Assembly: GCF_004912135.1 (NCBI RefSeq)
Contig: NZ_STGU01000021.1
Location: 1-37,946 of the forward strand
Length of the DNA stretch: 37,946 nt
Origin: Rhizobium rosettiformans W3
Lineage (GTDB): Bacteria; Pseudomonadota; Alphaproteobacteria; Rhizobiales; Rhizobiaceae
Direction: 5' to 3'
The translations under genes were made by a program, and so were the position numbers. Position 1 is the stretch's first letter. Every line of letters begins with the position of its first letter. Positions 16,736 through 25,617 of the stretch are shown here, in pieces. Below the pieces are notes generated by a model. That model saw only the letters and a program-made list of their open reading frames with translations. It had not been told where the DNA came from and did no database searches.

Positions 16736-18334
16736 TTACTCGGCGATGTCGACGTTTTCGAAGGTGAAGTCGCCGAGCGGGCTCTGAACGAAGCCGGAGA
16801 CTTCCTTGCGCATCGGAACGACCGAGAGAGAGTGGTCGATCGTGGCCCAAGGTGCTTCGCGCTTGAAGACGAGCTGAGCTTCTTCGTAGAGCTTGGTGCG
16901 CTCGGCCTGGTCGGAGGTGACCTTGGCCTTCTTCACCAGTTCGTTGAACTCTTCGTTGCACCACTGAGCGCGGTTGTTGCCGCCGACGGCCTCGCAGCCG
17001 AGCAGGGTGTCGAGGAAGTTGTCCGGGTCGCCGTTGTCGCCGGTCCAGCCGAGCATGACGGCGCCGTCACGATCCTTGGCCTTCGAACGGTCGAGGTATT
17101 CGGCCCATTCGTAGGACACGATCTCGACGTTGACGCCGATCTTGGCGAAGTCGTCCTGCATGATTTCAGCAGCGCGACGTGCGTTCAGCATGTACGGACG
17201 CGAAACCGGCATAGCCCAGATCTTCATCGACAGACCGGTGACGCCAGCTGCTTCGAGTTCCTTCTTGGCAGCATCCAGGTCGTACGCGTCGTCCTGGGTG
17301 GACTGGTTGTAGGACCACATGGTCGGCGGGATCGGGTTCTTGGCCGGCGTTGCCATGCCCTGGAAGACGGCATCAACGATGGCTTCCTTGTTGATCGCCT
17401 TGTTCAGCGCCTTGCGGACTTCCGGCTTGTCGAACGGAGCCTGGGTCGTGTTGTAGGCGAGGTAGGCGACGTTGAGGCCTTCCTGCTCCATGACCGTCAG
17501 GGCCGGGTCGGACTTCATCGACTCGACATCGGCTGCGTTCGGGAACGGCATCAGGTGGCATTCGCCGGCCTTGAGCTTCTGGTAGCGAACGGCGGCGTCC
17601 GTGGTGATGGCGAAGACGAGGTCGTCGATCTTCGGTGCGCCACCCCAGTAGTCGGCGTTCTTCTTGTAGCGGATGACGGCGTCCTGCTGGTAGCCGACGA
17701 AGGAGAACGGACCCGTGCCGACCGGCATCTGGTTCAGCTGTTCCTTCTTGCCTTCAGCTTCGAGCTTGTCGGCATATTCCTTCGAAACGATCGACGCGAA
17801 GGGCATTGCGAGGTTCGCGAGGAACGGCGCTTCCGGACGGTTCAGGGTGATCTTGACGGTCAGATCGTCAACCTTTTCGATCGACTTGATCAGCTCCGGG
17901 AAGCCCATGCCGGCGGCATATTCCCAGGAGGTGCCGGCAACGTACTGGTTCCACGGATGATCAGCCTTCAGCTGGCGCTCCAGCGAGAAGATCACGTCGT
18001 CAGCGTTCAGTTCGCGCGACGGGGTGAAGAAATCGGTGGTGTGGAACTTGACGCCCGGACGGAGCTTGAAGGTGTATTCAGTGCCGTCGGCATTGACTTC
18101 GTAGCTCTCGGCGAGACCGGCTTCGGCTTCCGTCGTGCCCGGCTTGAATTCCATCAGACGGCTGTAGATCGGATGAGCGGAGGCATCAAAGGTGGTGCCG
18201 GCGGTGTACATGCCGGGGTCGAAGCCTTCCGGCGAACCTTCCGAGCAGTAAACGAAGGTCTTGGCGCTTGCGGCGCCCGACAGGAAGGTTGCCGCTGCAA
18301 GGGCTGCGGCAGCAAGTGCGAACTTGGTTTTCAT
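16736..18334 (-). CDS. dppA: Dipeptide/oligopeptide ABC transporter substrate-binding protein
   Basis: A 532-aa member of SBP family 5. ATG 18334 (MKTKFALAAA) has a GGGAG site 8 nt upstream. Signal peptide residues 1-24 end in GAASA. Family features in the mature part are FVYCSEGSPEGFDPGMYTAGTTFDA with the Cys of DppA-type proteins, the motif LAESYEVNADGTEYTFKLRPGVKFH, then TGPFSFVGYQQDAVIRYKKNADYWGG, and C-terminal GWTGDNGDPDNFLDTLLGCEAVGGNNRAQWCNEEFNELV. The last stretch closely matches DppA of other proteobacteria and contains the Asp that contacts the peptide amino group. It delivers dipeptides, and in some bacteria haem or 5-aminolevulinate, to DppBC. First gene of the operon. Confidence 0.93.
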   Translation of the reverse strand: MKTKFALAAAALAAATFLSGAASAKTFVYCSEGSPEGFDPGMYTAGTTFDASAHPIYSRLMEFKPGTTEAEAGLAESYEVNADGTEYTFKLRPGVKFHTTDFFTPSRELNADDVIFSLERQLKADHPWNQYVAGTSWEYAAGMGFPELIKSIEKVDDLTVKITLNRPEAPFLANLAMPFASIVSKEYADKLEAEGKKEQLNQMPVGTGPFSFVGYQQDAVIRYKKNADYWGGAPKIDDLVFAITTDAAVRYQKLKAGECHLMPFPNAADVESMKSDPALTVMEQEGLNVAYLAYNTTQAPFDKPEVRKALNKAINKEAIVDAVFQGMATPAKNPIPPTMWSYNQSTQDDAYDLDAAKKELEAAGVTGLSMKIWAMPVSRPYMLNARRAAEIMQDDFAKIGVNVEIVSYEWAEYLDRSKAKDRDGAVMLGWTGDNGDPDNFLDTLLGCEAVGGNNRAQWCNEEFNELVKKAKVTSDQAERTKLYEEAQLVFKREAPWATIDHSLSVVPMRKEVSGFVQSPLGDFTFENVDIAE

Positions 18335-18867
18335 GAGCAGTCTCCCAAAGGCGGAGGACAAGAGCCTACGCCGGTTCTTTTGGTCCCGCGGCGCGTGGAT
18401 CGCGCCCGTGTTTTGTGAAGGTCGGGGTCAACCGGTCTTCCGGCAATCGAAGGGCCGCCATGCTCAAGTCGTATTCTGACAAGCGACAAAAGGCGTCCTT
18501 TCAATCACTGAAGCAGTGTCTTATCGCCTTCGGAAACGTTGTAAAGAGAGATTCGGCTCAATTCGGTCACAGATTTGGTCTGGTTTTCGCCGTAATCGCT
18601 GCGTTGCAGCGCATAATTTCCACTGATGTAGCGGTTTTTCAGCAAGCCCAACAAAAGTTAGCGATTCAAGATAGTGCCGCAGAATCAATGCTTCCGGGGA
18701 TATGCGTCGCAAAGAGGAAATCGGTTTTGTCGCCTTTTGAGGCGATCTAACAAGGTCAGAAAAATTTATCAACCGATCAAGAAAAGAAGGGCTCACAGCG
18801 CCAGCCGCCTGTGCCCTCAGGGGGAGAGGAGGAGAGGCTTGGGGATCCCCTCCTCCTCTCGCTTCGG
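18335..18867. other. Intergenic region between RND pump gene and dppA
   Basis: No gene is supported in this 533-bp stretch. It must hold the dppA promoter, which I could not place with confidence. It contains an 11-bp inverted repeat near the end of the RND gene (listed separately) and a small 6-bp hairpin, TCGCCT-TTTG-AGGCGA, at 18730-18745. The base composition is poorer in GC than the flanking genes. Confidence 0.4.
18824..18860 (-). terminator. Probable terminator of the RND operon
   Basis: GAGAGGAGGAG (18824-18834) and CTCCTCCTCTC (18850-18860) form a perfect 11-bp inverted repeat starting 7 nt after the stop of the RND pump gene on the minus strand. A long T-run is not present immediately after it, so the call rests on position and stem strength. 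Confidence 0.5.
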
Positions 18868-21800
18868 TCACGCTTTGTGGGGAGAGCGACCGAAGAAGAA
18901 GGCATAGGCTGCCGGCAGAACCAGGATCGTCAAAACCGTCGCGACCAGGATGCCGCCCATCATGGCGTAGGCGAGCGGGCCCCAGAAAATGCCGCGAGAG
19001 ATCGGGATCAGAGCAAGCACGGCGGTCAGCGCCGTCAGCATGATCGGGCGGAAGCGGCGCACCGCCGAGCCAATGATGGCTTCCCGCCGCTCCATGCCGG
19101 CCGCGATATCCTGGTCGATCTGGTCGATCAGGATGATCGAGTTGCGGATGATGATGCCGAGCAGCGCGATGACGCCGAGGATCGCGACGAAGCCGAAGGG
19201 CGCGCCTGAGATCAGCAGCGCTGCGGCCGCACCGATGATGCCCAACGGACCGGTGGCGAGGACCAGCATGGCCTTGCCGAAATGCTGCAGCTGGATCATC
19301 AGCAGGACGACGATGACGAGCAGCATGATCGGCGCCTTGGCGGCGATCGAGTTCTGGCTCTCGGCACTGTCTTCCGCCCCTCCCTGGATCTCGATCGCAT
19401 AACCGGCGGGCAGGCTGTCGCGCAGCGATTGCATGTCCTCGAACATCTTCAAGGTCACGTCGTTCGACTGGACGCCGTCGGGGACCGTGGCGCGGACCGT
19501 GATGGTGGGCAGGCGGTTGCGGCGCCATTCGATGCCCTGCTCCAGGGTCGGAACCACCTTGGCAATCTGCGACAAGGGAATGAAGGCGCCGAGATCGGTC
19601 GGCACGTAGATCGAGTTGACGGCGCTCAGCAGTCGACGGCTTTCTTCCGGCTCGCGGGCCACGATTGAGATCGTCTCCTCTCCAGCGCGAACATCTGCGA
19701 GAGGCGCCCCGCTCATCGTTGCTTGCAGCATCTGGCGCAGGCGCTGCGAGGAGACGCCGAGTGCGCGCGCACGATCCTGATCAACGACGAGGGTCATCGC
19801 CGTGACCGGCTCCAGCCAATCGTCGTGAACGGCCTGCAGTATGGGGTTCTGGTGGAAGCGCGCCTTCACCTGATCGGCGATGCGGCGCACCTCCTCCCGC
19901 TCCGGCCCACTGACGCGCATCTGAACCGCCCATCCCGTGGGAGGGCCGAGGAAGAGGCGATCGACCTTGCCGCGGACCGAGGGAAAGTCCTCGGCCAGTG
20001 TCATGCGCAGCTTGGTGATCAGCCGCTCGCGGGCTTCCTCATCCTTTGCCATGACCAGAAGCTGGGCATAGTTCGGGTTGCGAAGCTGCTGGTCCAGCGG
20101 CAGGAAGAAGCGTGGCGCCCCTTCCCCGACATAGGTGGCGACGAAGCGCTGGTCTTCGTCGGTCAGGAGGGATGCTTCGAGACGCTTCGCCTCCTCTTCG
20201 ACCTCCTTGATGGAGGTCCCCTCCGGCAGCCACATGTCGACGAGGATCTCGGGACGCGAGGACTGCGGGAAGAAGTTCTTGGGAATGAACTGGAAGGACC
20301 AGAGGCTGACAGCAAACACCGCCAGGGTGGCGCCGATCACGATAAGCCTGTGTTGGACAGCCCAGCCCACGACGCTGCGCAGCCGACGATAGAAGGCGGT
20401 GTCAAAGGCATCGTGATGATCGCCGACATGGGCTCGCTGTTTCAGGATCATGTAGCCGAGCCAGGGCGTGAAATAGACGGCGACGAACCAGGAGATGACC
20501 AGGGATATGCCGACCACGTAGAAGAGCGAGCGGACATATTCGCCAGCGGTGGATTCCGCGAAGCCGACGGGAATGAAGCCCGCCGTGGTGATGAGCGTGC
20601 CGGTCAGCATCGGAAAGGCCGTCGACGAATAGGCGAAACTCGCCGCATCAAGCTTGTCGAGCCCCTCTTCCAGCTTTCTCTCCATGAGTTCCACGACGAT
20701 CATGGCGTCATCGACGAGCAGGCCCAGCGCGATAATCAAGGCGCCCAGCGAAATGCGCTGCAGATCGAGGCCGAGCTCGTACATGACGGCGAAGGTGGCC
20801 GCGAGCACGAGGGGAATGGCGATCGCGATCACAAGGCCCGAGCGCCAGCCGATGGAAACGAAGGAGACCACGAGCACGATGAGGAGAGCCTCGCCAAGCG
20901 CCTTCATGAATTCGCCGATCGCTTCCCGCACCACTTCCGGCTGGTTCGAGATCTGTGAGACTTCGAGACCGATCGGCAGGGTGCTTTCAAAGCGCTCCAG
21001 CGTCTGCTCCACGGCGTGGCCGACATCCGTCACCTTGAAGCCCTTGGCCATCACGACGCCGACCTGGACGGAATCCTTGCCGTTGAACCGAAATTTGCGC
21101 TGATAGGGATCTTCCAGACCTTCGGTGACGGTGGCGATATCGCCGAGACGCGTGACCTGACTGCCGGAGTTGAGCCGTAGGTCCCGGATGTCTTCGGCAG
21201 CCGAGAAGCCACCATCGACCGAGATGCGGACCGATCGCGAGCCGGTGTCGATGCTGCCCGTCGCATCGATCGCATTCTGGCCGGCAAGCGCATTCTGCAG
21301 ATCGGTGAAGGTGAGGCCCCGCTCGGCAAGCGCCTTGGACGAGACTTCGATGAAGATCTTTTGCGGCTGGTCGCCGAGAACGACGGCCTTTTCAACGCCT
21401 TCGGTCGACAGGAGAACGTCACGCGCCTGGATCGCATACTGCTTCAGCTCCGGATAGCTGTAGCCATCGCCCGTCAGGGCATAGAGCGTGATGTAGGTGT
21501 CACCGAATTCGTCGTTGAAATAGGGGCCGAGCAGGCCATCCGGCAGCTCGTTCTCGATGTCGCCGACCTTCTTGCGGACCTGGTAGAAGGCCTCTGCCAC
21601 GTCATCGGCATCGGTATTGCCCTTCACCTGCAGCGTGATGATCGCGGAGCCCGGGCGGGTATAGGACTTCACCCAGTCCAGATAGGGCGTTTCCTGCAGT
21701 TTCCGCTCGATCTTGTTGACGACCTGATCCTGCATGTCTGTCAGGGAGGCGCCGGGCCAGAAGGCCTGGACGACCATGACGCGGAAGGTGAAATCGGGAT

Positions 21801-21939
21801 CTTCCTTCTGCCCCATGCGCATGAGGCCGAAGAGGCCGGTCAGGATGATCAGGCCGAAGAGGAAACGCGCGATGCTGGGATGAGCGATCGCCCAACGGGA
21901 CAGGTTGAACGAGCCCGGCTCTGCAGGAGAGTGTGTCAT
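18868..21939 (-). CDS. RND efflux pump inner-membrane transporter (AcrB family)
   Basis: A 1023-aa protein, the usual size for hydrophobe/amphiphile efflux RND pumps. It has an N-terminal cytoplasmic end and first helix (FNLSRWAIAHPSIARFLFGLIILTGLFGL), two large periplasmic loops and twelve predicted helices. The proton-relay acidic pair is seen in helix 4 (ALGLLVDDAMIVVELMERKLEEG). Conserved AcrB-type strings include GSAIITLQVKGNTDADDV, RPIMLTALTAVLALIPI and GIIIRNSIILIDQIDQDIAAG. It exports compounds from membrane or periplasm through an outer-membrane channel not encoded here. It follows the adaptor gene by 32 nt. Substrate unknown; drugs, solvents or plant compounds are possible. Confidence 0.93.
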   Translation of the reverse strand: MTHSPAEPGSFNLSRWAIAHPSIARFLFGLIILTGLFGLMRMGQKEDPDFTFRVMVVQAFWPGASLTDMQDQVVNKIERKLQETPYLDWVKSYTRPGSAIITLQVKGNTDADDVAEAFYQVRKKVGDIENELPDGLLGPYFNDEFGDTYITLYALTGDGYSYPELKQYAIQARDVLLSTEGVEKAVVLGDQPQKIFIEVSSKALAERGLTFTDLQNALAGQNAIDATGSIDTGSRSVRISVDGGFSAAEDIRDLRLNSGSQVTRLGDIATVTEGLEDPYQRKFRFNGKDSVQVGVVMAKGFKVTDVGHAVEQTLERFESTLPIGLEVSQISNQPEVVREAIGEFMKALGEALLIVLVVSFVSIGWRSGLVIAIAIPLVLAATFAVMYELGLDLQRISLGALIIALGLLVDDAMIVVELMERKLEEGLDKLDAASFAYSSTAFPMLTGTLITTAGFIPVGFAESTAGEYVRSLFYVVGISLVISWFVAVYFTPWLGYMILKQRAHVGDHHDAFDTAFYRRLRSVVGWAVQHRLIVIGATLAVFAVSLWSFQFIPKNFFPQSSRPEILVDMWLPEGTSIKEVEEEAKRLEASLLTDEDQRFVATYVGEGAPRFFLPLDQQLRNPNYAQLLVMAKDEEARERLITKLRMTLAEDFPSVRGKVDRLFLGPPTGWAVQMRVSGPEREEVRRIADQVKARFHQNPILQAVHDDWLEPVTAMTLVVDQDRARALGVSSQRLRQMLQATMSGAPLADVRAGEETISIVAREPEESRRLLSAVNSIYVPTDLGAFIPLSQIAKVVPTLEQGIEWRRNRLPTITVRATVPDGVQSNDVTLKMFEDMQSLRDSLPAGYAIEIQGGAEDSAESQNSIAAKAPIMLLVIVVLLMIQLQHFGKAMLVLATGPLGIIGAAAALLISGAPFGFVAILGVIALLGIIIRNSIILIDQIDQDIAAGMERREAIIGSAVRRFRPIMLTALTAVLALIPISRGIFWGPLAYAMMGGILVATVLTILVLPAAYAFFFGRSPHKA

Positions 21940-21971
21940 GATGTCTGGATCCGAAGGTGAGGTCGCTGGGC

Positions 21972-23123
21972 TCAGCGGGTCGCCGCGTCGGGCTTCGCTG
22001 CGTCGCTACCGGCGTCTGCGGCGCGCGGCAGGTCCTTGTCGGCAAGGCGCACCTTCATGTCTTCCGCCATGAATTGCGTGCCGGCCACGACCACCAGATC
22101 GCCGGGGGCAAGACCCGAGGAGATCTGGATCCCCTTGTCGGAGAAGGTGTCGACCGTGACGGGACGGGCATGGACTGTCGCTGCCATGCGATCGACGGTC
22201 CAGACGATCGTCTGTTTGGCGCCATCGCGCGTCAGCGCCGACAGAGGCAGTTCGAACAGGTTGGTATCGGAGGGCGCGGTGGCCGTGACGCGCGCGGTCA
22301 TGCCGAGCAGGATCTGCGGATTGTCCGGAAGCGCGATTCGCACGGCGAAGGTACGCGAGGTGGCGTCCGCGCTGCCGGCCACTTCCCGGACCGTCCCCTG
22401 CAAGGTGAGGCCATCCTTGGACCAGAAACCGACCTCGACTGCCTTGCCAGGCGCAAAGGCGAAGATCTCGTTTTCCGGCACGGCGATCAAGGCTTCCTTT
22501 TCGCCATCCGCCGCGACCGTCACGACGGGGCTGCCGGCGGAAACCACCTGTCCTGCGTCTGCGCTGATTTGCGTGACAATCCCGGGCTTGTCGGCCTTCA
22601 GCTCACCATAGGCGACCTGATTGCGCGCCTGTTCCAGCGAGGAGCGTTGGCTGTCGCGCGTGGCAAGCGCCTGGTTGTAGCTCAGCTGCGCTTGCTCGAG
22701 CTGTGCCTTGGTGGTGACCTGCTGACGATAAAGCGCATCGGCACGCTTCAAGGCGAAATCAGCTGTCTCCAGCTGGCGTTCGGCGGCAGCGAGACTTGCC
22801 TCGGCGCTCTTCATCTGGAGCTGATAATCGGTCACGTCGATGCGTGCCAGCACGTCACCCGGGGCCACACGATCGCCGATATCGACGAGACGCTCGATGA
22901 TCTTGCCACCGACCCGGAAACCGGCTGCAGCTTCGCTGCGGGCCTTAACCGTTCCGGAGTAGCGCAGCTCCCGCGCGGTGGACGGGGCTTCGATCTCGAC
23001 TACCTTGACCGGGCGAAGGCTCGGCTCTTCAACGACCTCGGCTCCTCCCTCCGTGCAGGCTGCAAGCCCGAATGCTGCGAGGAACGATAATGCAGGCAAG
23101 GAAAGGCGGACGCTGGCGGACAT
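21972..23123 (-). CDS. RND efflux periplasmic adaptor lipoprotein (membrane fusion protein)
   Basis: A 383-aa protein of the AcrA/MexA (HlyD-like) family. The N-terminus carries a lipobox, LAAFGLAAC, so it should be lipid-anchored after cleavage before Cys22 or so. Domains in order: barrel-sandwich/lipoyl half (FRVGGKIIERLVDIGDRVAPGDVLARIDVTDYQLQ), alpha-helical hairpin (about 85-160, SAEASLAAAERQLETADFALKRADALY), second lipoyl half (VAYGELKADKPGIVTQISADAGQVVSAGSPVVTVA), beta-barrel (FAVRIALPDNPQILLGMTARV) and membrane-proximal domain. It bridges the RND pump and an outer-membrane factor. It lies between tetR and the pump in one operon. Confidence 0.92.
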   Translation of the reverse strand: MSASVRLSLPALSFLAAFGLAACTEGGAEVVEEPSLRPVKVVEIEAPSTARELRYSGTVKARSEAAAGFRVGGKIIERLVDIGDRVAPGDVLARIDVTDYQLQMKSAEASLAAAERQLETADFALKRADALYRQQVTTKAQLEQAQLSYNQALATRDSQRSSLEQARNQVAYGELKADKPGIVTQISADAGQVVSAGSPVVTVAADGEKEALIAVPENEIFAFAPGKAVEVGFWSKDGLTLQGTVREVAGSADATSRTFAVRIALPDNPQILLGMTARVTATAPSDTNLFELPLSALTRDGAKQTIVWTVDRMAATVHARPVTVDTFSDKGIQISSGLAPGDLVVVAGTQFMAEDMKVRLADKDLPRAADAGSDAAKPDAATR

Positions 23124-23146
23124 GGTGGTTCCTCCCCGGCTGGGGC

Positions 23147-23749
23147 TCAGATCTTGAGGGCTCGAATGGCGAATTCAGTCAAATCTTCCGGCCCGGCGCG
23201 ATTGGTCTTGCCAATGCACTGGGCCACCATCTGCGGATGATGCAGCGGCGAGGTCGCAGCGCCGAAACAGCGGGCCGCATGGGCAGGATCACCTTTGGCG
23301 AACTCCCCCTTTTCCATGCCGTCGGCGATGATCTCGGTCAGGATCGCCTGGATCTCGTCGATATGCTTGTCGATGACACCCCAGCTCTGCTCGATGGCGA
23401 CAACGACCATTTCATGGACCTTGCGCTCGTCGAGCATGGTGGCGACCGTGAACTCGAAATGGCTCATCGAGTAGCGGCGCAGCCTTTCCTCGGCGCTCAG
23501 CGGGAGCGCAGCGGCAGCCCTTGCAACTTCAAGGCTCTGCTGCAGCATGCGGGCGCACACACCCTCGAGCAGTTCGCTCTTGGAGCCGAAGAACCGATAG
23601 ATATTGGCCGGCGACATGCCGAGATCCTTCGCCACATCGGCGACGGTCGTCTTGCTGTAGCCATAATGCCGAAACTGCGCCTCGGCCGCCTGAAGAATAC
23701 GGGTCGAGGTGTCGGCGGGATCCTGGGACTGCGGAGCAACTGGGGTCAT
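23147..23749 (-). CDS. TetR-family transcriptional repressor of the RND operon
   Basis: A 200-aa TetR-type regulator. The HTH is at about residues 17-60: ILQAAEAQFRHYGYSKTTVADVAKDLGMSPANIYRFFGSKSELLEGV, closely matching the TetR_N pattern. The remaining all-helical part is the ligand and dimerisation domain, and includes a TetR_C-like end (AARCFGAATSPLHHPQMVAQC). ATG 23749 has no good Shine-Dalgarno, because the operator arm lies there. The gene starts the tetR-adaptor-pump operon, and a perfect 13-bp inverted repeat overlaps its promoter, so it most likely represses all three genes until an inducer binds. Confidence 0.9.
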   Translation of the reverse strand: MTPVAPQSQDPADTSTRILQAAEAQFRHYGYSKTTVADVAKDLGMSPANIYRFFGSKSELLEGVCARMLQQSLEVARAAAALPLSAEERLRRYSMSHFEFTVATMLDERKVHEMVVVAIEQSWGVIDKHIDEIQAILTEIIADGMEKGEFAKGDPAHAARCFGAATSPLHHPQMVAQCIGKTNRAGPEDLTEFAIRALKI

Positions 23750-23755
23750 GATGAT

Positions 23756-23813
23756 TTACGACTGACGATTTTTGAATTTCGTCAGTCGTAATCGATAAAT
23801 CGACATCGGTCAA
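23756..23813 (-). promoter_or_regulatory. RND operon promoter and TetR operator
   Basis: TTACGACTGACGA (23756-23768) and TCGTCAGTCGTAA (23779-23791) are perfect inverted repeats of 13 bp with a 10-nt spacer, just upstream of the repressor start codon. On the minus strand a -35 hexamer, TTGACC (23813-23808), and a -10-like TACGAC (23790-23785) sit 17 bp apart. The -10 falls inside the distal operator arm, so a bound dimer would block RNA polymerase. The repeat is seen directly; the promoter is a prediction. Confidence 0.75.
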
Positions 23814-23833
23814 TATGCGGTGAAGCTGATTTG

Positions 23834-23875
23834 CGCCTGAGAGCAATTTTGCAGCGGAGCAAAAACTCTCAGGCG
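23834..23875. terminator. Long hairpin between flagellin gene and RND operon promoter
   Basis: CGCCTGAGAG (23834-23843) pairs with CTCTCAGGCG (23866-23875), and an inner pair TTTTGC/GCAAAA (23847-23852 / 23859-23864) extends the stem. It lies about 50 nt downstream of the flagellin stop on the minus strand and so probably ends that transcript before the RND promoter. Confidence 0.55.
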
Positions 23876-23924
23876 TGACGCGCCACTCTTCAACTTCTCA
23901 GCCAGGGACCACCGGACCGCGCTC

Positions 23925-24905
23925 CTACTGGCGGAACAAGGTGAGCAAACTCTCCGGCTGGCTGTTGGCCATAGACAGGGACTGAACGGCCAATTGCTCC
24001 TGCGTCTGCAGCGCCTTCAGCCGCGTTGACGCCTCGTTCATGTCGGCATCGACAAGCCGGCCGATGCCGCTGTCTATGCTGTCAGAAAGCTTCAAGGCGA
24101 ACTCCGCCTGCATCTCCACACGAGAAATCATCGAACCGATCTGGGAGGCAACGGAGACCATCTGCTTTGTCATCGCCTCGACGGTGCTGATCATGTCATC
24201 AAGTTCCTCGGAGGAAGTCGCGTTGCTGAGCACCAATTCCACCGCGGAAGCGGGAGCCGTCGAGCCGAGTATCAATACGTAATTGATCGCTGAACCCGCC
24301 TGAACAGCGAAGGCCTCGCTCGACAAGATGCCGTATTCCCCACTGCCCCCGTTGTCGACGAAGTACTGCACATTGGTGTCGGTTCTCGGCGGTGGCGTAT
24401 TGATTTCGTAGGAGATCGTTCCCAGCGAAATATTGCCATCGCTGCTGCGCATGAAGGAACTGACAATCTGCTTGTCTCTGGAGTCTTCGCCGCTGTTCCA
24501 CGAAAGCCAGTTCTGGCCGTTGAAACTTGCAGAATCCATTGTCGATTGCAGCTGCTGCTTGAATTGATCAAGCTCCTCATTGATCTTGGTCTTGTCCACG
24601 CCATGTTCTTGCGCAGCAACCAGCTTGGCGGTGATTTGAGCCATGATATCAATGGACGTCTCCACTGCCGCATAGGTCGTGTCCAACACGGCCGCGCTCA
24701 ATCCCAGTGCATCCCGCACTGCAGACATTGCCATGTTGTCCGAGCGCATGGTCGTCGATATCGACCAGTAGGCAGCATTGTCTGCAGCTGTCTTAACCCT
24801 CAGTCCTGAAGAGACTTCCTCCTGCGCCGCTCCCATCTGTCCGGAAATGTTGCGAAGGACTTGCAGCGCGGAGATCGCTGCGCCGTTGGTGATAATGCTA
24901 CCCAT
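23925..24905 (-). CDS. Flagellin
   Basis: A 326-aa flagellin from ATG 24905 (MGSIITNGAAISALQVLRNI), with AGGCAG 8 nt upstream; a start 21 nt earlier is also possible. The N-terminal D0/D1 region has SSGLRVKTAADNAAYWSISTTMRSDNMAMSAVRDALGLSAAVLDTTYAAVE, almost textbook for rhizobial flagellins. The C-terminal D0/D1 reads LSDSIDSGIGRLVDADMNEASTRLKALQTQEQLAVQSLSMANSQPESLLTLFRQ. The central variable part (about 140-240) is short. Flagellins polymerise into the helical filament after type III export. The gene stands alone, away from any flagellar cluster in this window, and may be a minor or additional flagellin. It is not clear which fla paralogue it is. Confidence 0.92.
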   Translation of the reverse strand: MGSIITNGAAISALQVLRNISGQMGAAQEEVSSGLRVKTAADNAAYWSISTTMRSDNMAMSAVRDALGLSAAVLDTTYAAVETSIDIMAQITAKLVAAQEHGVDKTKINEELDQFKQQLQSTMDSASFNGQNWLSWNSGEDSRDKQIVSSFMRSSDGNISLGTISYEINTPPPRTDTNVQYFVDNGGSGEYGILSSEAFAVQAGSAINYVLILGSTAPASAVELVLSNATSSEELDDMISTVEAMTKQMVSVASQIGSMISRVEMQAEFALKLSDSIDSGIGRLVDADMNEASTRLKALQTQEQLAVQSLSMANSQPESLLTLFRQ

Positions 24906-25123
24906 CAAATACTTCTGCCTGATCAAAACAGCTAAAATTGATGGATGATATTGATCAGCTGATGGTTAACAAACTGCGAAGAATTGTGTGCTCACTCAAT
25001 GCAGGATAGCGGAAATTCGCCATGCACGCGCCAACGATAGAGGTTCGGCACCAGAAGGCAGAGCTGCGTCGACGAGGTCTCTGTGCGGCACTGCATAGGA
25101 ACGATTTTTTTTTAAGGAAGGAA

Positions 25124-25199
25124 TGGTGCCCGGAGGCGGATTTGAACCACCGACACGCGGATTTTCAATCCGCTGCTCTACCAACTGAGCTATCCGGGC
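25124..25199 (-). tRNA. tRNA-Phe (GAA)
   Basis: On the minus strand, a 76-nt cloverleaf starts GCCCGGATAGCTCAG and ends TCCGGGCACCA, with a 7-bp acceptor stem (GCCCGGA/TCCGGGC). The anticodon loop is TTGAAAA (anticodon GAA) inside the GCGGA/TCCGC stem, and the T loop is TTCAAAT. The CCA end is encoded. Confidence 0.97.
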
Positions 25200-25270
25200 A
25201 TCTCGGCTTCTGTGCAAAGCCTGCCGGTCTTTTTCAAGACCTCCGGGGGATGTCCCCGGGAGCGAGCGGG

Positions 25271-25299
25271 GTTATAACATCTTGTTCGGCCATGTCCAG
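25271..25299 (-). promoter_or_regulatory. Predicted promoter of tRNA-Phe
   Basis: On the minus strand CTGGAC (-35, 25299-25294) and TATAAC (-10, 25276-25271) are separated by 17 bp, about 70 nt before the tRNA. This fits the alphaproteobacterial housekeeping promoter (CTTGAC / TATAAC-like). Confidence 0.5.
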
Positions 25300-25402
25300 C
25301 GCCTTCAGGCACTTTTTTGAAGAAGATGTGAAAATCGCTGAAAGGTGAACAAGAACAAGCAGATCGCCACTGGCTGCACCCCTTGTTCGGGATGGCAATT
25401 CC

Positions 25403-25615
25403 TCAGTCGCGGTAATCGTCGTCGGCCTTGGACTCGTCGTCGGCGACCGGAATGGCATAGGAGCCCTTCAGCCAACGCGAGAGATCAAGGTTGCGGCAGC
25501 GGTCGGAGCAGAAGGGGTAGTTCTCGCGCGTCGAGGGACGATTGCATTCGGGGCATGGCCGTGTCTTGCGCAGCGGCTCGACTTTAGCGGTCCGCTGGTG
25601 CTCTTGTCCTGCCAT
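25403..25615 (-). CDS. yacG: DNA gyrase inhibitor YacG
   Basis: A 70-aa zinc protein. The zinc site is CPECNRPSTRENYPFCSDRCRNLDLSRWLKG: four cysteines in the CxxC...CxxxC pattern, the YacG hallmark followed by the conserved R..DL..WL.G. In E. coli YacG binds GyrB and inhibits gyrase. It starts 2 nt after the maf stop, so the two are coupled. Acidic tail (DDESKADDDYRD). Confidence 0.92.
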   Translation of the reverse strand: MAGQEHQRTAKVEPLRKTRPCPECNRPSTRENYPFCSDRCRNLDLSRWLKGSYAIPVADDESKADDDYRD

Positions 25616-25617
25616 GA

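Noticed and set aside
18521..19528. Minus-strand 335-aa open frame overlapping the end of the RND gene
   Set aside because: It overlaps the pump coding sequence in another frame, has an Arg/His/Pro-rich composition typical of shifted frames, and its tail is intergenic.
25241..25262. GC-rich hairpin (CTCCGGGGG/CCCCGGGAG) in the tRNA-Phe leader
   Set aside because: Stem is imperfect and lies within the predicted leader of the tRNA transcript; probably a processing-neutral structure, not a terminator.
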